From assembly GCF_002163585.1 (NCBI RefSeq), contig NZ_CP015579.1, forward strand, positions 4,369,501-4,433,500: a DNA stretch of 64,000 nt, given 5' to 3'. This DNA comes from Tatumella citrea (GTDB taxonomy: Bacteria > Pseudomonadota > Gammaproteobacteria > Enterobacterales > Enterobacteriaceae). Made by a program: the position numbers and the translations under genes. Positions 1-7,884 of the stretch are shown here, one piece after another. The notes under the pieces are model-generated. The model worked only from the letters and a program-made list of their open reading frames with translations, had not been told where the DNA came from and ran no database searches. Numbering within the stretch: the first letter of the stretch is position 1; each line of letters begins with the position of its first letter.

Positions 1-1
1 C

Positions 2-301
2 AAAATTGTGGTGGATGAGCGGGGTAACCGAAGTAAATCCAGCCTTGCTGCGATGAATTTTATCGTCAATCAGGGGATTCCCCTGCGGACAGACAAGCAT
101 TATCCGATACAACACGATAAGACAATTATCGTTGATGATCAGACCGTTGAGACCGGTTCATTTAACTATACTGCCAGTGCAGAACGGCGGAATTCTGAGA
201 ATGTCCTGGTTATCCATAACTCCCCCGAACTGGCTCGTATTTATACCAGTCACTGGCAGGATCGCTGGGATAAAGGTCAGGATTATCACTCTCAGTATTA
301 A
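2..301 (+). CDS. nuc: PLD-family endonuclease (Nuc-like), C-terminal fragment
   Basis: The reading frame enters from the left edge, so only the last 99 or so residues are present. It contains the phospholipase D superfamily HxK(x4)D signature (HDKTIIVDD) followed by ETGSFNYT, the active-site half-motif of Nuc-type nonspecific endonucleases. The end (HWQDRWDKGQDY) closely resembles the C-terminus of the IncN plasmid pKM101 Nuc as I remember it. These enzymes are small secreted or periplasmic dimers that cut DNA without metal. The start and any signal peptide lie outside the window. The gene is not obviously linked to the fimbrial operon, which starts about 800 bp downstream. Confidence 0.8.
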   Translation, partial: KIVVDERGNRSKSSLAAMNFIVNQGIPLRTDKHYPIQHDKTIIVDDQTVETGSFNYTASAERRNSENVLVIHNSPELARIYTSHWQDRWDKGQDYHSQY

Positions 302-319
302 ATTTTTCCTCTCCATTTT

Positions 320-359
320 AGTTATACCTCAGCGTCCAGGGAGGTCGCTGGGGCTAACT
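320..359 (+). terminator. Stem-loop downstream of nuc
   Basis: AGTTA (320-324) pairs with TAACT (355-359), and CTCAGCG (328-334) pairs with CGCTGGG (346-352) with one G-T wobble, around an 11-nt loop. It lies 18 bp after the nuc stop codon. There is no U-run behind it, so a role in termination is only inferred. Confidence 0.4.
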
Positions 360-924
360 ATCAGTCTTAATTGGCTGCCGACAATGGCGGTGTGAAAAAT
401 AAACACCTCAGTATTTGCAGCGTTCACTCACAAAATAAACATTACCAAAGCTGATGTTTCATTCTACATCCCCCCTGAACTATCAGATCATTGATTATTT
501 CTATTTTGTTATTAATCCTATGATAGGAATTACCGTTCAATTGTTTATTTTAAATAGGAAAATACATTTGATTAATCTTATATCTATACATTCATTAATT
601 TTATTTAAGTTTATTTGTGTGTTTAGTTAAGGTTTTGTCTATTTTATTCTGAGAATTGATCGTTATTTTGTATTGTTTTATGTGATGTTTTCCTTTACAT
701 AGTATGATTTAGTTGATCTGTTAACGGAATGTTTCTAATAAATAACGTGAATTTGAAATGCAATTTATAACTAACTTATTGATTTATAATGTTATTTTTG
801 TTTGTTAGGATATGGTAAGCAAAATGTGGCAAGATATTTCGTATATTTTTTGATTTGTCAAACTGAAAGTAAGTTTTGGTAATTTATCTTGCGGATTATA
901 TATAAATAAAAATGATCAATTTGT

Positions 925-954
925 TTGCCAGTTTCCTGAGATTAGTCCTATGCT
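925..954 (+). promoter_or_regulatory. Candidate sigma-70 promoter of fimA
   Basis: TTGCCA (925-930) and TATGCT (949-954) are separated by 18 bp. The -10 element falls inside the small palindrome CCTAT-GCTA-ATAGG (947-960), about 150 bp before fimA. This is a pattern match only. Confidence 0.35.
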
Positions 955-1103
955 AATAGGCGTTCGAATCATGCACTTTGTGCTTTTTGATTCAGACAGG
1001 CTGGTCCTACAGGAAGGTTATAAATGAACTTCATTGCACTGAACCGGAAAGCAGGCCGCCATTTTTATATTCATTAATTTTTTTGGATAATAAGGCAAAC
1101 TGT

Positions 1104-1688
1104 ATGCAAATCAAATCACTGGTAGTTGGCGTCCTTTCTGCTCTGTCTCTGACTGTTTCTATGGCTCATGCAGCTACAACAACAGTCAATGGCGGAACTG
1201 TGCATTTTAAAGGTGAAGTTGTTGATGCTGCCTGCGCAGTTGATGCAGGATCTGTTGATCAGACTGTACAACTGGGTCAGGTTAAAGCGAGTACACTGGC
1301 TGCTCAGGGTGATACCAGCAGTGCTGTAGGCTTCAATATTCAATTAGATGACTGCGATATCACTACTGCTACCAAAGCATCAATTGCTTTTGCCGGAGTA
1401 ACTGCAACGGGTACGACCACTGACTCTACTGGCGCTTCTACTTCCACTTCCTATCCTGATGTACTGGCTCTGCAAAGCTCATCAGCAGGCTCTGCGTCCA
1501 ACGTTGGTATTCAGATTCTGGACAGCACTGGTTCAGCTCTGAAACTTGACGGTGCGACTTTCAGCACTGCCAAAACACTAGTTAATGGTACTAACACCCT
1601 GCCATTCCAGGCTCGTTATTATGCTCTGGGTGCAGCTCAGGCGGGTACTGCTAACGCAGATGCTACCTTCCAGGTTCAGTACCAGTAA
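1104..1688 (+). CDS. fimA: Type 1 fimbrial major subunit FimA
   Basis: 194-aa major pilin exported through the periplasm and polymerised into the type 1 rod. The ATG at 1104 is chosen because it begins a typical signal peptide ([20 protein letters not shown], cleavage after AHA). The same frame is open further upstream, but that extension has no pilin character. The mature part shows the pilin hallmarks: [14 protein letters not shown] with the first Cys, a second Cys in LDDCD, and the C-terminal FQVQYQ strand with the penultimate Tyr needed for chaperone recognition. It is first in a fim operon followed by fimI, fimC, fimD, fimF, fimG and two fimH genes. The coding sequence is rich in Thr, Ser and Ala. 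Confidence 0.93.
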   Translation: MQIKSLVVGVLSALSLTVSMAHAATTTVNGGTVHFKGEVVDAACAVDAGSVDQTVQLGQVKASTLAAQGDTSSAVGFNIQLDDCDITTATKASIAFAGVTATGTTTDSTGASTSTSYPDVLALQSSSAGSASNVGIQILDSTGSALKLDGATFSTAKTLVNGTNTLPFQARYYALGAAQAGTANADATFQVQYQ

Positions 1689-1763
1689 GAATATACATCG
1701 GGTATTTCCATATCCGGGACCAGGGATGGTCCGTCTTCATTTTCCTGATACAGAGAATATGAC

Positions 1764-2300
1764 ATGTGGAAAACAGGATTATTTTTACTGTTGACTATTA
1801 CCGGGCAATCGATAGCGTTTCCGATTAATACTGTCAGTCTGGCTGGCGGGTTGATGAAATTTCAGGGTGAAATTTTGTCGAATACCTGCGTTGTTGATGA
1901 TGGCGATCGTTATCTGACAGTGGCGATGGGGCAGGTGAGTAATAATAAATTTTCACATGCTGGCGATGATTCGGATCCTGTACCGTTTTCTCTGCATTTT
2001 AAATACTGTACTCAAAGTGTCAGTAGAAACATGAATGTTGTTTTTCGTGGTGTAGCCGATCAGGGTAATCCTGATTTACTGGCTATAGAAAAAGGCGACA
2101 ACGTAGCCAAAGGAATCGGTATTGCTCTGTTTGATGAGCAGGGAAATATAATTCCAATTAATAGCGGAAAACTACCGATCAGAGTCAATAACTCTGGTCC
2201 ATTAACCCTGAATCTCATTGCAAAGTATCGAGCGACCTCAACACAGGTAAGCGGAGGTATTGCAAATGCCCAGGCTTGGTTTTCTTTGACTTATCAATAG
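1764..2300 (+). CDS. fimI: Fimbrial minor subunit FimI
   Basis: 178-aa pilin-like protein with a short signal peptide (MWKTGLFLLLTITGQSIA) and the FimI-type start of the mature chain, FPINTVSLAGGLMKFQGEIL. One Cys pair (NTCVV and HFKYCTQ) and a C-terminal WFSLTYQ beta strand identify a chaperone-dependent subunit. Its position directly after fimA and before fimC matches fimI of enteric type 1 operons, whose product is thought to anchor or terminate the rod at the usher. It lies 75 bp after fimA. Confidence 0.88.
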   Translation: MWKTGLFLLLTITGQSIAFPINTVSLAGGLMKFQGEILSNTCVVDDGDRYLTVAMGQVSNNKFSHAGDDSDPVPFSLHFKYCTQSVSRNMNVVFRGVADQGNPDLLAIEKGDNVAKGIGIALFDEQGNIIPINSGKLPIRVNNSGPLTLNLIAKYRATSTQVSGGIANAQAWFSLTYQ

Positions 2301-2365
2301 CTTAACTATAATAAGAATGTAGAATTATTAATTTATACTTAAATTTATTGATGAAGGAGTATGTA

Positions 2366-3067
2366 GTGATCCAAATTATCCGTAAAAAAATGTTCGGTTT
2401 GGCGTTGATGGCTGTAGCTACTTTAGGTGCTGTTAGCCAGGCTCAGGCAGGTGTTGCACTAGGTGCAACTCGTGTCGTTTATCCCTCTGACCAAAAGCAA
2501 GTAACATTAGGGATCAGCAATAATGATGAAAAAAGCACTTATCTTATTCAGTCATGGATAGAGAATGCTGCTGGTGAAAAAGAGAGCCGGTTTGTTATTA
2601 CGCCTCCACTTTTCGTTATTAATGGTAAAAAAGAAAATACACTAAGAATTATTGATGGAACCAACCAAACCCTTCCCAGGGACAGAGAGACACTATTTTG
2701 GGTAAATGTGAAAGCAATACCTTCGATGAATAAGTCTCAGCAATCACAGAATACCTTACAATTGGCAATCATTAGTCGTATAAAGCTTTTTTATCGACCA
2801 CTTGGATTGAGCATCCCTCCGGAAGCAGCTCCGGGTAAATTGCGTTTTCATAAGTCTGGCTCTCAGTTGACCCTAATCAATCCGACACCTTATTACCTCA
2901 CAGTGACATCGTTGATGGCTGGTAATAAGGAATTAGCGAATACGATGGTACCACCAATGGGTAATATTTCTGTACCTCTGTTGCCCGGTTCTGGTGAATC
3001 GATTACTTATCAGACAATTAATGACTTTGGTGCGTTAACCCCGGTCACTAAAGGGATTTTTCAGTAA
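2366..3067 (+). CDS. fimC: Type 1 fimbrial periplasmic chaperone FimC
   Basis: FGS-subfamily PapD-like chaperone that donates a beta strand to subunits and delivers them to FimD. A GTG start at 2366 is preferred: AAGGAG lies at 2354-2359, 6 nt upstream, whereas the ATG at 2351 has no good ribosome site. This gives 233 aa with a signal peptide ending in SQAQA. The mature chain begins GVALGATRVVYP with the conserved subunit-anchoring Arg. The matching Lys lies in SRIKLFYRP. The F1-G1 loop is short and there is no disulphide, both FGS features. Identity to E. coli FimC is evident throughout (for example RFVITPPLFVINGKKENTLR). Confidence 0.93.
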   Translation: MIQIIRKKMFGLALMAVATLGAVSQAQAGVALGATRVVYPSDQKQVTLGISNNDEKSTYLIQSWIENAAGEKESRFVITPPLFVINGKKENTLRIIDGTNQTLPRDRETLFWVNVKAIPSMNKSQQSQNTLQLAIISRIKLFYRPLGLSIPPEAAPGKLRFHKSGSQLTLINPTPYYLTVTSLMAGNKELANTMVPPMGNISVPLLPGSGESITYQTINDFGALTPVTKGIFQ

Positions 3068-3152
3068 TCAGCATCATCTGAATGATACCGGCTAATCATT
3101 ATATAAGATAGCCGGGTCATTAAATGCCATTTAATACGGGACCACTTGACTA

Positions 3153-5744
3153 ATGGCCTTATCAGCAAATTATATGACTAAACGGTATTTATCCGTTACG
3201 CCATTGGCTCTGTTTTTGACGCTATTGTGTCAGCCACCAGCCCATGCTGACGTCTATTTTAACCCTCGTTTCTTGTCAAATGATCCGGGTGCAGTTGCTG
3301 ATTTGTCTCAGTTTGAAAGTGGTCTTGAGGCTCCACCCGGTAAATACCGTGTGGATATATACCTGAATAACGGATTTATGACTACGAGGACGGTCGATTT
3401 CAGGTTAAGCGCTGATAAGAAATCATTAGATCCGTGTATTAGCCAAAGTCAGCTTTCGGAAATGGGAGTGAGTGTTCTTTCTATTCCCGGTATTGCTGCC
3501 CTGGCAAAAGATTCTTGCATCCCGTTTAGTATGGTAAATAAAGATGCAACCAGTAAATTTGATGCGGGTAAACAACGTCTGGATCTTAGTATTCCTCAGG
3601 CGTTGATGCGTAATCAGGCTCATGGTTATATTCCTCCGGAGTTATGGGATAACGGGATTACAGCAGGTTTACTGAATTACACCTTTACAGGAAATAATGC
3701 TCATACCCCGGGAAGTAGCAGCAGTAACTATGCTTATCTTAATTTGCAGAGTGGATTTAACTGGGGGGCATGGCGGCTAAGAGATAACTCGACATGGAGT
3801 TATAGTGATGGTGAAAACTTCCATGAGAATAAATGGAAACATGTCAATACTTACCTTGAGCGTGACATCGTACCACTAAAAGGACGTCTGACGCTGGGGG
3901 ATAGTTATACGCCGGGTGATATATTTGATAGCCTGAATTTCAGAGGTGTGCAGGTTGCTTCTGATGACAGTATGTTACCTAACAGCCAGCAGGGATTCGC
4001 CCCTGTCATTCATGGTATTGCGCACGGAACTGCAAAAGTTACCGTGAGGCAGAATGGCTTCGATATATATCAAATCACTGTCCCGCCAGGGCCTTTTACC
4101 ATTAACGATCTTAATGCCAGTGGTAATAGTGGAGATTTGAGGGTCATAATCACCGAGGCCGATGGATCAACGCAGTCTTTCATTGTTCCTTATGCTTCTG
4201 TCCCTATGTTACAACGTGAAGGTCGAATTAAATACGCCTTTACAGGAGGAAAATACCGGAGTGGTAATTCAGGGCAGGATACACCAGGATTCGCCCAGGG
4301 GACATTACTCTGGGGGCTTCCTGCTGGCTTTACTTTATTCGGTGGGACTCAACAGTCTGACAAATACCATGCTTATAATTTTGGTATAGGGAAAAACCTT
4401 GGAGTACTGGGAGCAATTTCTGTTGATGCTACCCAGGCTAACTCTACCCTGACTGATAATAGTAGTCATCAGGGGCAATCTTATCGTTTCCTCTATAACA
4501 AATCGCTACAGGATACAGGAACTAACTTCCAGCTGGTTGGATACCGATATTCAACCAAGGGTTACTATTCTTTTGCTGATACAACCTGGCAAAGAATGAG
4601 TGGTTATACGGTACAGACAGAAGATGGCCCGCTACAGGTCAAACCTACTTATAGCGACTTCTATAATTTATCTTATAGTAAGCGTGGAAGGGTACAGGCT
4701 ACGATTACCCAACAGGTGGGTAAAACCTCGACGTTATATTTAACCGGTAGTCAACAAACCTATTGGGGCACCAATAAAGATGACCTCCAGTTGCAGATGG
4801 GGTATAGCAGTGCTATCCGGGATATCACCTTCAGTGTGAATTACACCCTGAATAAAAATGCCTGGCAACAAGGCACTGATCAGGTCTTAGCCTTTAATAT
4901 TAATATTCCATTTAGTCACTGGATGCGTTCAGATAACCAGAGTGCCTGGAATCAATCCAATGTCACATATAGTTCATCCAGTGATCTTAAAGGCCAGTCA
5001 ACTAATCAGGTTGGTGTCTACGGTACTTTGTTGCAGGATAATAACCTGAGCTATAACGTTCAGACGGGATATACCGGCGGTGGAAACACTGATTCCGGGT
5101 CAACGAATACAGCCTCTCTGTATTACCGTGGCGCTTATGGAAACGCAAATATTGGTTACAGCAGCAGTGATGGTTACAAACAGGTATATTATGGCTTAAG
5201 CGGTGGTGTAGTCGCTCATGCGAATGGTATTACTTTAAGTCAACCTCTCAATGATACCGTAGTTTTAATTAAAGCACCTGGCGCAGGCCACGTATCGGTT
5301 CAAAACCAGACCGGAGTAACAACAGACTGGCGTGGCTATGCTGTCCAACCTTATGCCATGGATTACCGTGAAAACCGGATAGCCTTAGATACTAATACGC
5401 TGGCAAATAATGTCGACCTGGATGATGCCGTCATTAGTGTTGTTCCTACACATGGTGCAGTAGTCCGCGCGGATTTTAAAACTCATGTCGGACTTAAAGT
5501 GATTATGACCCTGCAACATAAAGGTAAAGCTGTTCCATTTGGTTCGACAGCAACTCTTCAGGGGGGTAATTCAGCCAGTATTGTAGGTGATAGTGGGCAG
5601 GTTTATCTTTCCGGCTTACCTGTGGCAGGAAAAATCAATGTGCGCTGGGGGGACTCGAAAGCCGATCAGTGTACTGTCACTTATCACTTACCAGAATCCA
5701 GTCAGAATCAGGCGCTAAGTTATGCATCAGCTGATTGCCAGTAA
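3153..5744 (+). CDS. fimD: Type 1 fimbrial outer membrane usher FimD
   Basis: 863-aa usher that forms the 24-strand outer membrane pore and catalyses pilus assembly. After the signal peptide (ending PPAHA) comes the N-terminal chaperone-binding domain, DVYFNPRFLSNDPGAVADLS, very close to E. coli FimD. Next are the barrel with plug (GDIFDSLNFRGVQ; GFAPVIHGIAHGTAKV) and the C-terminal domains, with Cys in DQCTVTY and SADCQ. The length is normal for the family. The start at 3153 gives an acceptable signal peptide; ATG 3174 is an alternative. Gap to fimC is 85 bp. Confidence 0.94.
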   Translation: MALSANYMTKRYLSVTPLALFLTLLCQPPAHADVYFNPRFLSNDPGAVADLSQFESGLEAPPGKYRVDIYLNNGFMTTRTVDFRLSADKKSLDPCISQSQLSEMGVSVLSIPGIAALAKDSCIPFSMVNKDATSKFDAGKQRLDLSIPQALMRNQAHGYIPPELWDNGITAGLLNYTFTGNNAHTPGSSSSNYAYLNLQSGFNWGAWRLRDNSTWSYSDGENFHENKWKHVNTYLERDIVPLKGRLTLGDSYTPGDIFDSLNFRGVQVASDDSMLPNSQQGFAPVIHGIAHGTAKVTVRQNGFDIYQITVPPGPFTINDLNASGNSGDLRVIITEADGSTQSFIVPYASVPMLQREGRIKYAFTGGKYRSGNSGQDTPGFAQGTLLWGLPAGFTLFGGTQQSDKYHAYNFGIGKNLGVLGAISVDATQANSTLTDNSSHQGQSYRFLYNKSLQDTGTNFQLVGYRYSTKGYYSFADTTWQRMSGYTVQTEDGPLQVKPTYSDFYNLSYSKRGRVQATITQQVGKTSTLYLTGSQQTYWGTNKDDLQLQMGYSSAIRDITFSVNYTLNKNAWQQGTDQVLAFNINIPFSHWMRSDNQSAWNQSNVTYSSSSDLKGQSTNQVGVYGTLLQDNNLSYNVQTGYTGGGNTDSGSTNTASLYYRGAYGNANIGYSSSDGYKQVYYGLSGGVVAHANGITLSQPLNDTVVLIKAPGAGHVSVQNQTGVTTDWRGYAVQPYAMDYRENRIALDTNTLANNVDLDDAVISVVPTHGAVVRADFKTHVGLKVIMTLQHKGKAVPFGSTATLQGGNSASIVGDSGQVYLSGLPVAGKINVRWGDSKADQCTVTYHLPESSQNQALSYASADCQ

Positions 5745-5765
5745 CGTTAGAAGCAGAGGATGATA

Positions 5766-6311
5766 ATGAAAAGATATCTACAGCTGATCGCTTTAACTAC
5801 AGTGATTACAGGCCCTTTAATTATCAGCTCAATAAGTTTTGCTGCTGACAGCACTATTACCATCACCGGCAATGTTCAGGATAACACTTGTGTGTTATCC
5901 ACGGGCTCACAGAATCTGACAGTTAATCTGATGAGTTATTCGTTAAAGCAATTTCCTGAGAAAGGGGCTTCATCGGCCGTCGTTCCTTTTACACTGGATT
6001 TTTCTGCATGCGGGAGTTCGGCGACAGCGGTAAAAATTGGTTTTACCGGAACAGCTGACACAAATAATACCTCGCTTCTGAAAATAGACTCCGGTGATAG
6101 TACAGATGCAACGGGCCTTGGCGTAGAAATCCTCGATTCAGATCAAAATGCGGTGCCGATAAACCAAACTCAGGATGATTTGAATTGGGTAAGCCTCACC
6201 GGTGGGCAGCAGAATTCAGTCAATTTTTATGCCCGGATGGTGTCAACCACTTCATCTGTAACCGCTGGCACAGTGAGTGCTTCAGCAACTATTACCCTTG
6301 AATTTGAGTAA
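5766..6311 (+). CDS. fimF: Type 1 fimbrial tip adaptor FimF
   Basis: Minor pilin linking the rod to the tip fibrillum. The mature chain starts ADSTITITGNVQDNTCVL, matching E. coli FimF (ADSTITIRGYVRDNGC), and ends with a TITLEFE strand. A Cys pair is present (NTCVL and FSACGS). AGAGGA at 5755-5760 favours ATG 5766 (181 aa) over the overlapping ATG at 5760. It begins 21 bp after fimD, consistent with translation from one mRNA. Confidence 0.9.
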   Translation: MKRYLQLIALTTVITGPLIISSISFAADSTITITGNVQDNTCVLSTGSQNLTVNLMSYSLKQFPEKGASSAVVPFTLDFSACGSSATAVKIGFTGTADTNNTSLLKIDSGDSTDATGLGVEILDSDQNAVPINQTQDDLNWVSLTGGQQNSVNFYARMVSTTSSVTAGTVSASATITLEFE

Positions 6312-6326
6312 GTAACGGAACAGTCT

Positions 6327-6821
6327 ATGAGAAAATTAATCGCAGGGCTGGGCATTTTTTTGACTTGTCTGGCAGCAAATGCCGCAGATGTCACAATTAC
6401 TATCAGCGGTAAAGTGGTTGCTAAACCTTGTACTATTGCCACAACTAACGCCAATGTGGCATTAGGTAATTTACCCACCTTCTCTTTTGTCAATGCAGGA
6501 TCAACTTCAGACTGGAAAACCGTCACTCTTGATCTGACAAATTGCCCGATTGGTACCAGTAGCGTTAAAGCAACTTTCACCGGGACTTCTGATTCTACCG
6601 GAACCTACTTTTTGAACCAGGGGACAGCGGGAAACATTGCACTCCAACTGGCTGACTCCAGCGGTAATAATTTAACTAATGGCGGTTCATTGACCAGTGC
6701 TGTTAGTGACTCAACCCTATCTACTGCTTTTAATTTACAAGTCAGGGCCATTACTCCAGCGGGTAAAGTTACTCAGGGAACGATTCAATCGACAATTGAT
6801 GTTACTTATACGTGGCAATAA
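6327..6821 (+). CDS. fimG: Type 1 fimbrial tip subunit FimG
   Basis: 164-aa tip fibrillum subunit that contacts the adhesin. The mature start ADVTITISGKVVAKPCTI is nearly the E. coli FimG sequence (ADVTITVNGKVVAKPCTV). The second Cys is in LTNCPIGTSSV, and the protein ends in DVTYTWQ. The signal peptide is MRKLIAGLGIFLTCLAANA. It starts 15 bp after fimF and is followed after 10 bp by fimH, the canonical order. Confidence 0.92.
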   Translation: MRKLIAGLGIFLTCLAANAADVTITISGKVVAKPCTIATTNANVALGNLPTFSFVNAGSTSDWKTVTLDLTNCPIGTSSVKATFTGTSDSTGTYFLNQGTAGNIALQLADSSGNNLTNGGSLTSAVSDSTLSTAFNLQVRAITPAGKVTQGTIQSTIDVTYTWQ

Positions 6822-6831
6822 TGGGGTTAAG

Positions 6832-7749
6832 ATGAAGAAATTTTATTTTATGGTAGCGAATATACTCAGTTTTTTTATCGCTATTTTAATCCTGATGGGC
6901 AATGCACAAGCCTTTACCTGCCAGGCAAATGGAACAACGATGAGTGGATCGGGTACTGTGACTGTACCGGTAACTCTGACACCTAGTGTCCAGGCCAATG
7001 AAAACCTGGTAGTCAACCTGGGGAATAGTATTCAGTGTAAAAATGATGCTCCTCAGCAATACACTGACCCAATTCGTGTAGGAACCGCATCAGCATACGC
7101 AGGAGCACTCTCCTCATTTACCGGCAGTATTACATACAACGGTAGTACATACTCTTTTCCTCTGGCTTCACCTACCCCCTGGGTACCTACCCCTAATGGG
7201 AGTTACCAACCATGGAATACTATTTTATATCTCAGCCCGACGGGAGCAGCCAGCGGAGTGGTGATTCAGGCCGGACAGATTTTTGCTTCTTTATCCTTAC
7301 AAAAAGAAAATACTTCTACCGGTGGGGTATCCCAGACAATTATCTGGAACCTCAGGGCAAATAATACGGTGACGGTACCTACCGGGGGATGTGATGTTTC
7401 TTCGCGTAATGTCACTGTTCAGTTACCTGATTATCCGGGGTCTGCCAGTGTTCCTTTAACCGTTCACTGCGGTTCAACAAAAGCGCTCTCCTATTACTTA
7501 TCTGGTACTACAGCTGACAGTGCTGCATCGATATTTACCAATACATCATCCGCTTCCCCTGCCAGCGGCATTGGTGTGCAATTATCAAATAGTAGTGGCG
7601 TTCTAACTGCGAATAAAAATGTGTCTCTGGGGAATGTGGGTACTACTCCGGTCAGTCTCGGGCTTACCGCTTCCTATGCCCGCACCTCCGGTCAGGTGGT
7701 TGCCGGTAATGTACAGTCAGTTGTTGGTGTGACATTTGTGTATCAATAA
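6832..7749 (+). CDS. fimH: FimH-like tip adhesin, copy 1
   Basis: 305-aa two-domain adhesin. After the signal peptide (ending NAQA) the mature chain starts FTCQANG, keeping the N-terminal Phe of FimH. Residues about 25-185 form the lectin domain and the rest is the pilin domain (PTGGCDVSSRNVTVQLPDYP to VGVTFVYQ), strongly similar to E. coli FimH. Of the mannose-pocket residues, Phe1, the Asn-Asp pair (CKND) and the later Asp (TDP) are kept. The loop holding Gln133, Asn135 and Asp140 in E. coli reads LQKENTSTGGVSQ here, so sugar specificity may differ. The frame is open upstream, but ATG 6832 with its signal peptide is the clear start. The last 393 bp are almost identical to the next gene. Confidence 0.9.
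   Translation: MKKFYFMVANILSFFIAILILMGNAQAFTCQANGTTMSGSGTVTVPVTLTPSVQANENLVVNLGNSIQCKNDAPQQYTDPIRVGTASAYAGALSSFTGSITYNGSTYSFPLASPTPWVPTPNGSYQPWNTILYLSPTGAASGVVIQAGQIFASLSLQKENTSTGGVSQTIIWNLRANNTVTVPTGGCDVSSRNVTVQLPDYPGSASVPLTVHCGSTKALSYYLSGTTADSAASIFTNTSSASPASGIGVQLSNSSGVLTANKNVSLGNVGTTPVSLGLTASYARTSGQVVAGNVQSVVGVTFVYQ
7357..7749 (+). repeat. Near-identical 393-bp repeat, left copy (fimH pilin domain)
   Basis: This segment matches 8404-8796 without gaps (offset 1047 bp). I see only scattered, mostly third-position differences, concentrated in the last 60 bp. Upstream of GCAAATAATACGG the two genes diverge strongly. The sharp boundary suggests gene conversion or a recent recombination rather than uniform divergence. 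Confidence 0.92.
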
Positions 7750-7758
7750 CAATCGATG

Positions 7759-7785
7759 AAAACAGGATAATTTTTATTCTGTTTT
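7759..7785 (+). terminator. Probable Rho-independent terminator after fimH copy 1
   Basis: AAAACAGGATAA (7759-7770) pairs with TTATTCTGTTTT (7774-7785): 12 bp with one G-T wobble and a 3-nt loop, followed by TATTTTATG. The stem is AT-rich and so probably weak. It could lower transcription into the second adhesin gene. Confidence 0.5.
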
Positions 7786-7884
7786 TATTTTATGCGGTCT
7801 CTGTAAGATGTTTTTATCTGGCAGTGTTTATTGGTTTGTTATCATACTTTAATCAATGACTTAGCTTATAATAAGGAATGAGTT

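Larger units (their letters stand above)
302..1103. other. Long AT-rich non-coding region upstream of fimA
   Basis: About 800 bp without a credible gene, much more AT-rich than its surroundings. It holds the hairpin after nuc and two near-palindromes sharing TCCTATG and ATAGG: 516-528 (TCCTAT-G-ATAGGA) and 946-960 (TCCTAT-GCTA-ATAGG). It probably contains the fimA promoter and its regulatory sites (H-NS-type AT-rich DNA, possibly a switch). No recombinase gene is present in the window. Confidence 0.6.

Noticed and set aside
320..359. Inverted repeat GTTA...TAAC after nuc resembling an integron attC site
   Set aside because: attC begins with RYYYAAC and ends with GTTRRRY; here the order is reversed, and no integrase or cassette context is visible. 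It is better read as a terminator-like hairpin.
978..1103. 42-residue N-terminal extension of FimA
   Set aside because: The upstream codons have no pilin or signal-peptide features and no ribosome site. ATG 1104 starts a normal signal peptide.
6227..6580. 117-aa minus-strand open frame across fimF/fimG
   Set aside because: It lies wholly antisense to two well-supported pilin genes, without signal peptide, motif or ribosome site.
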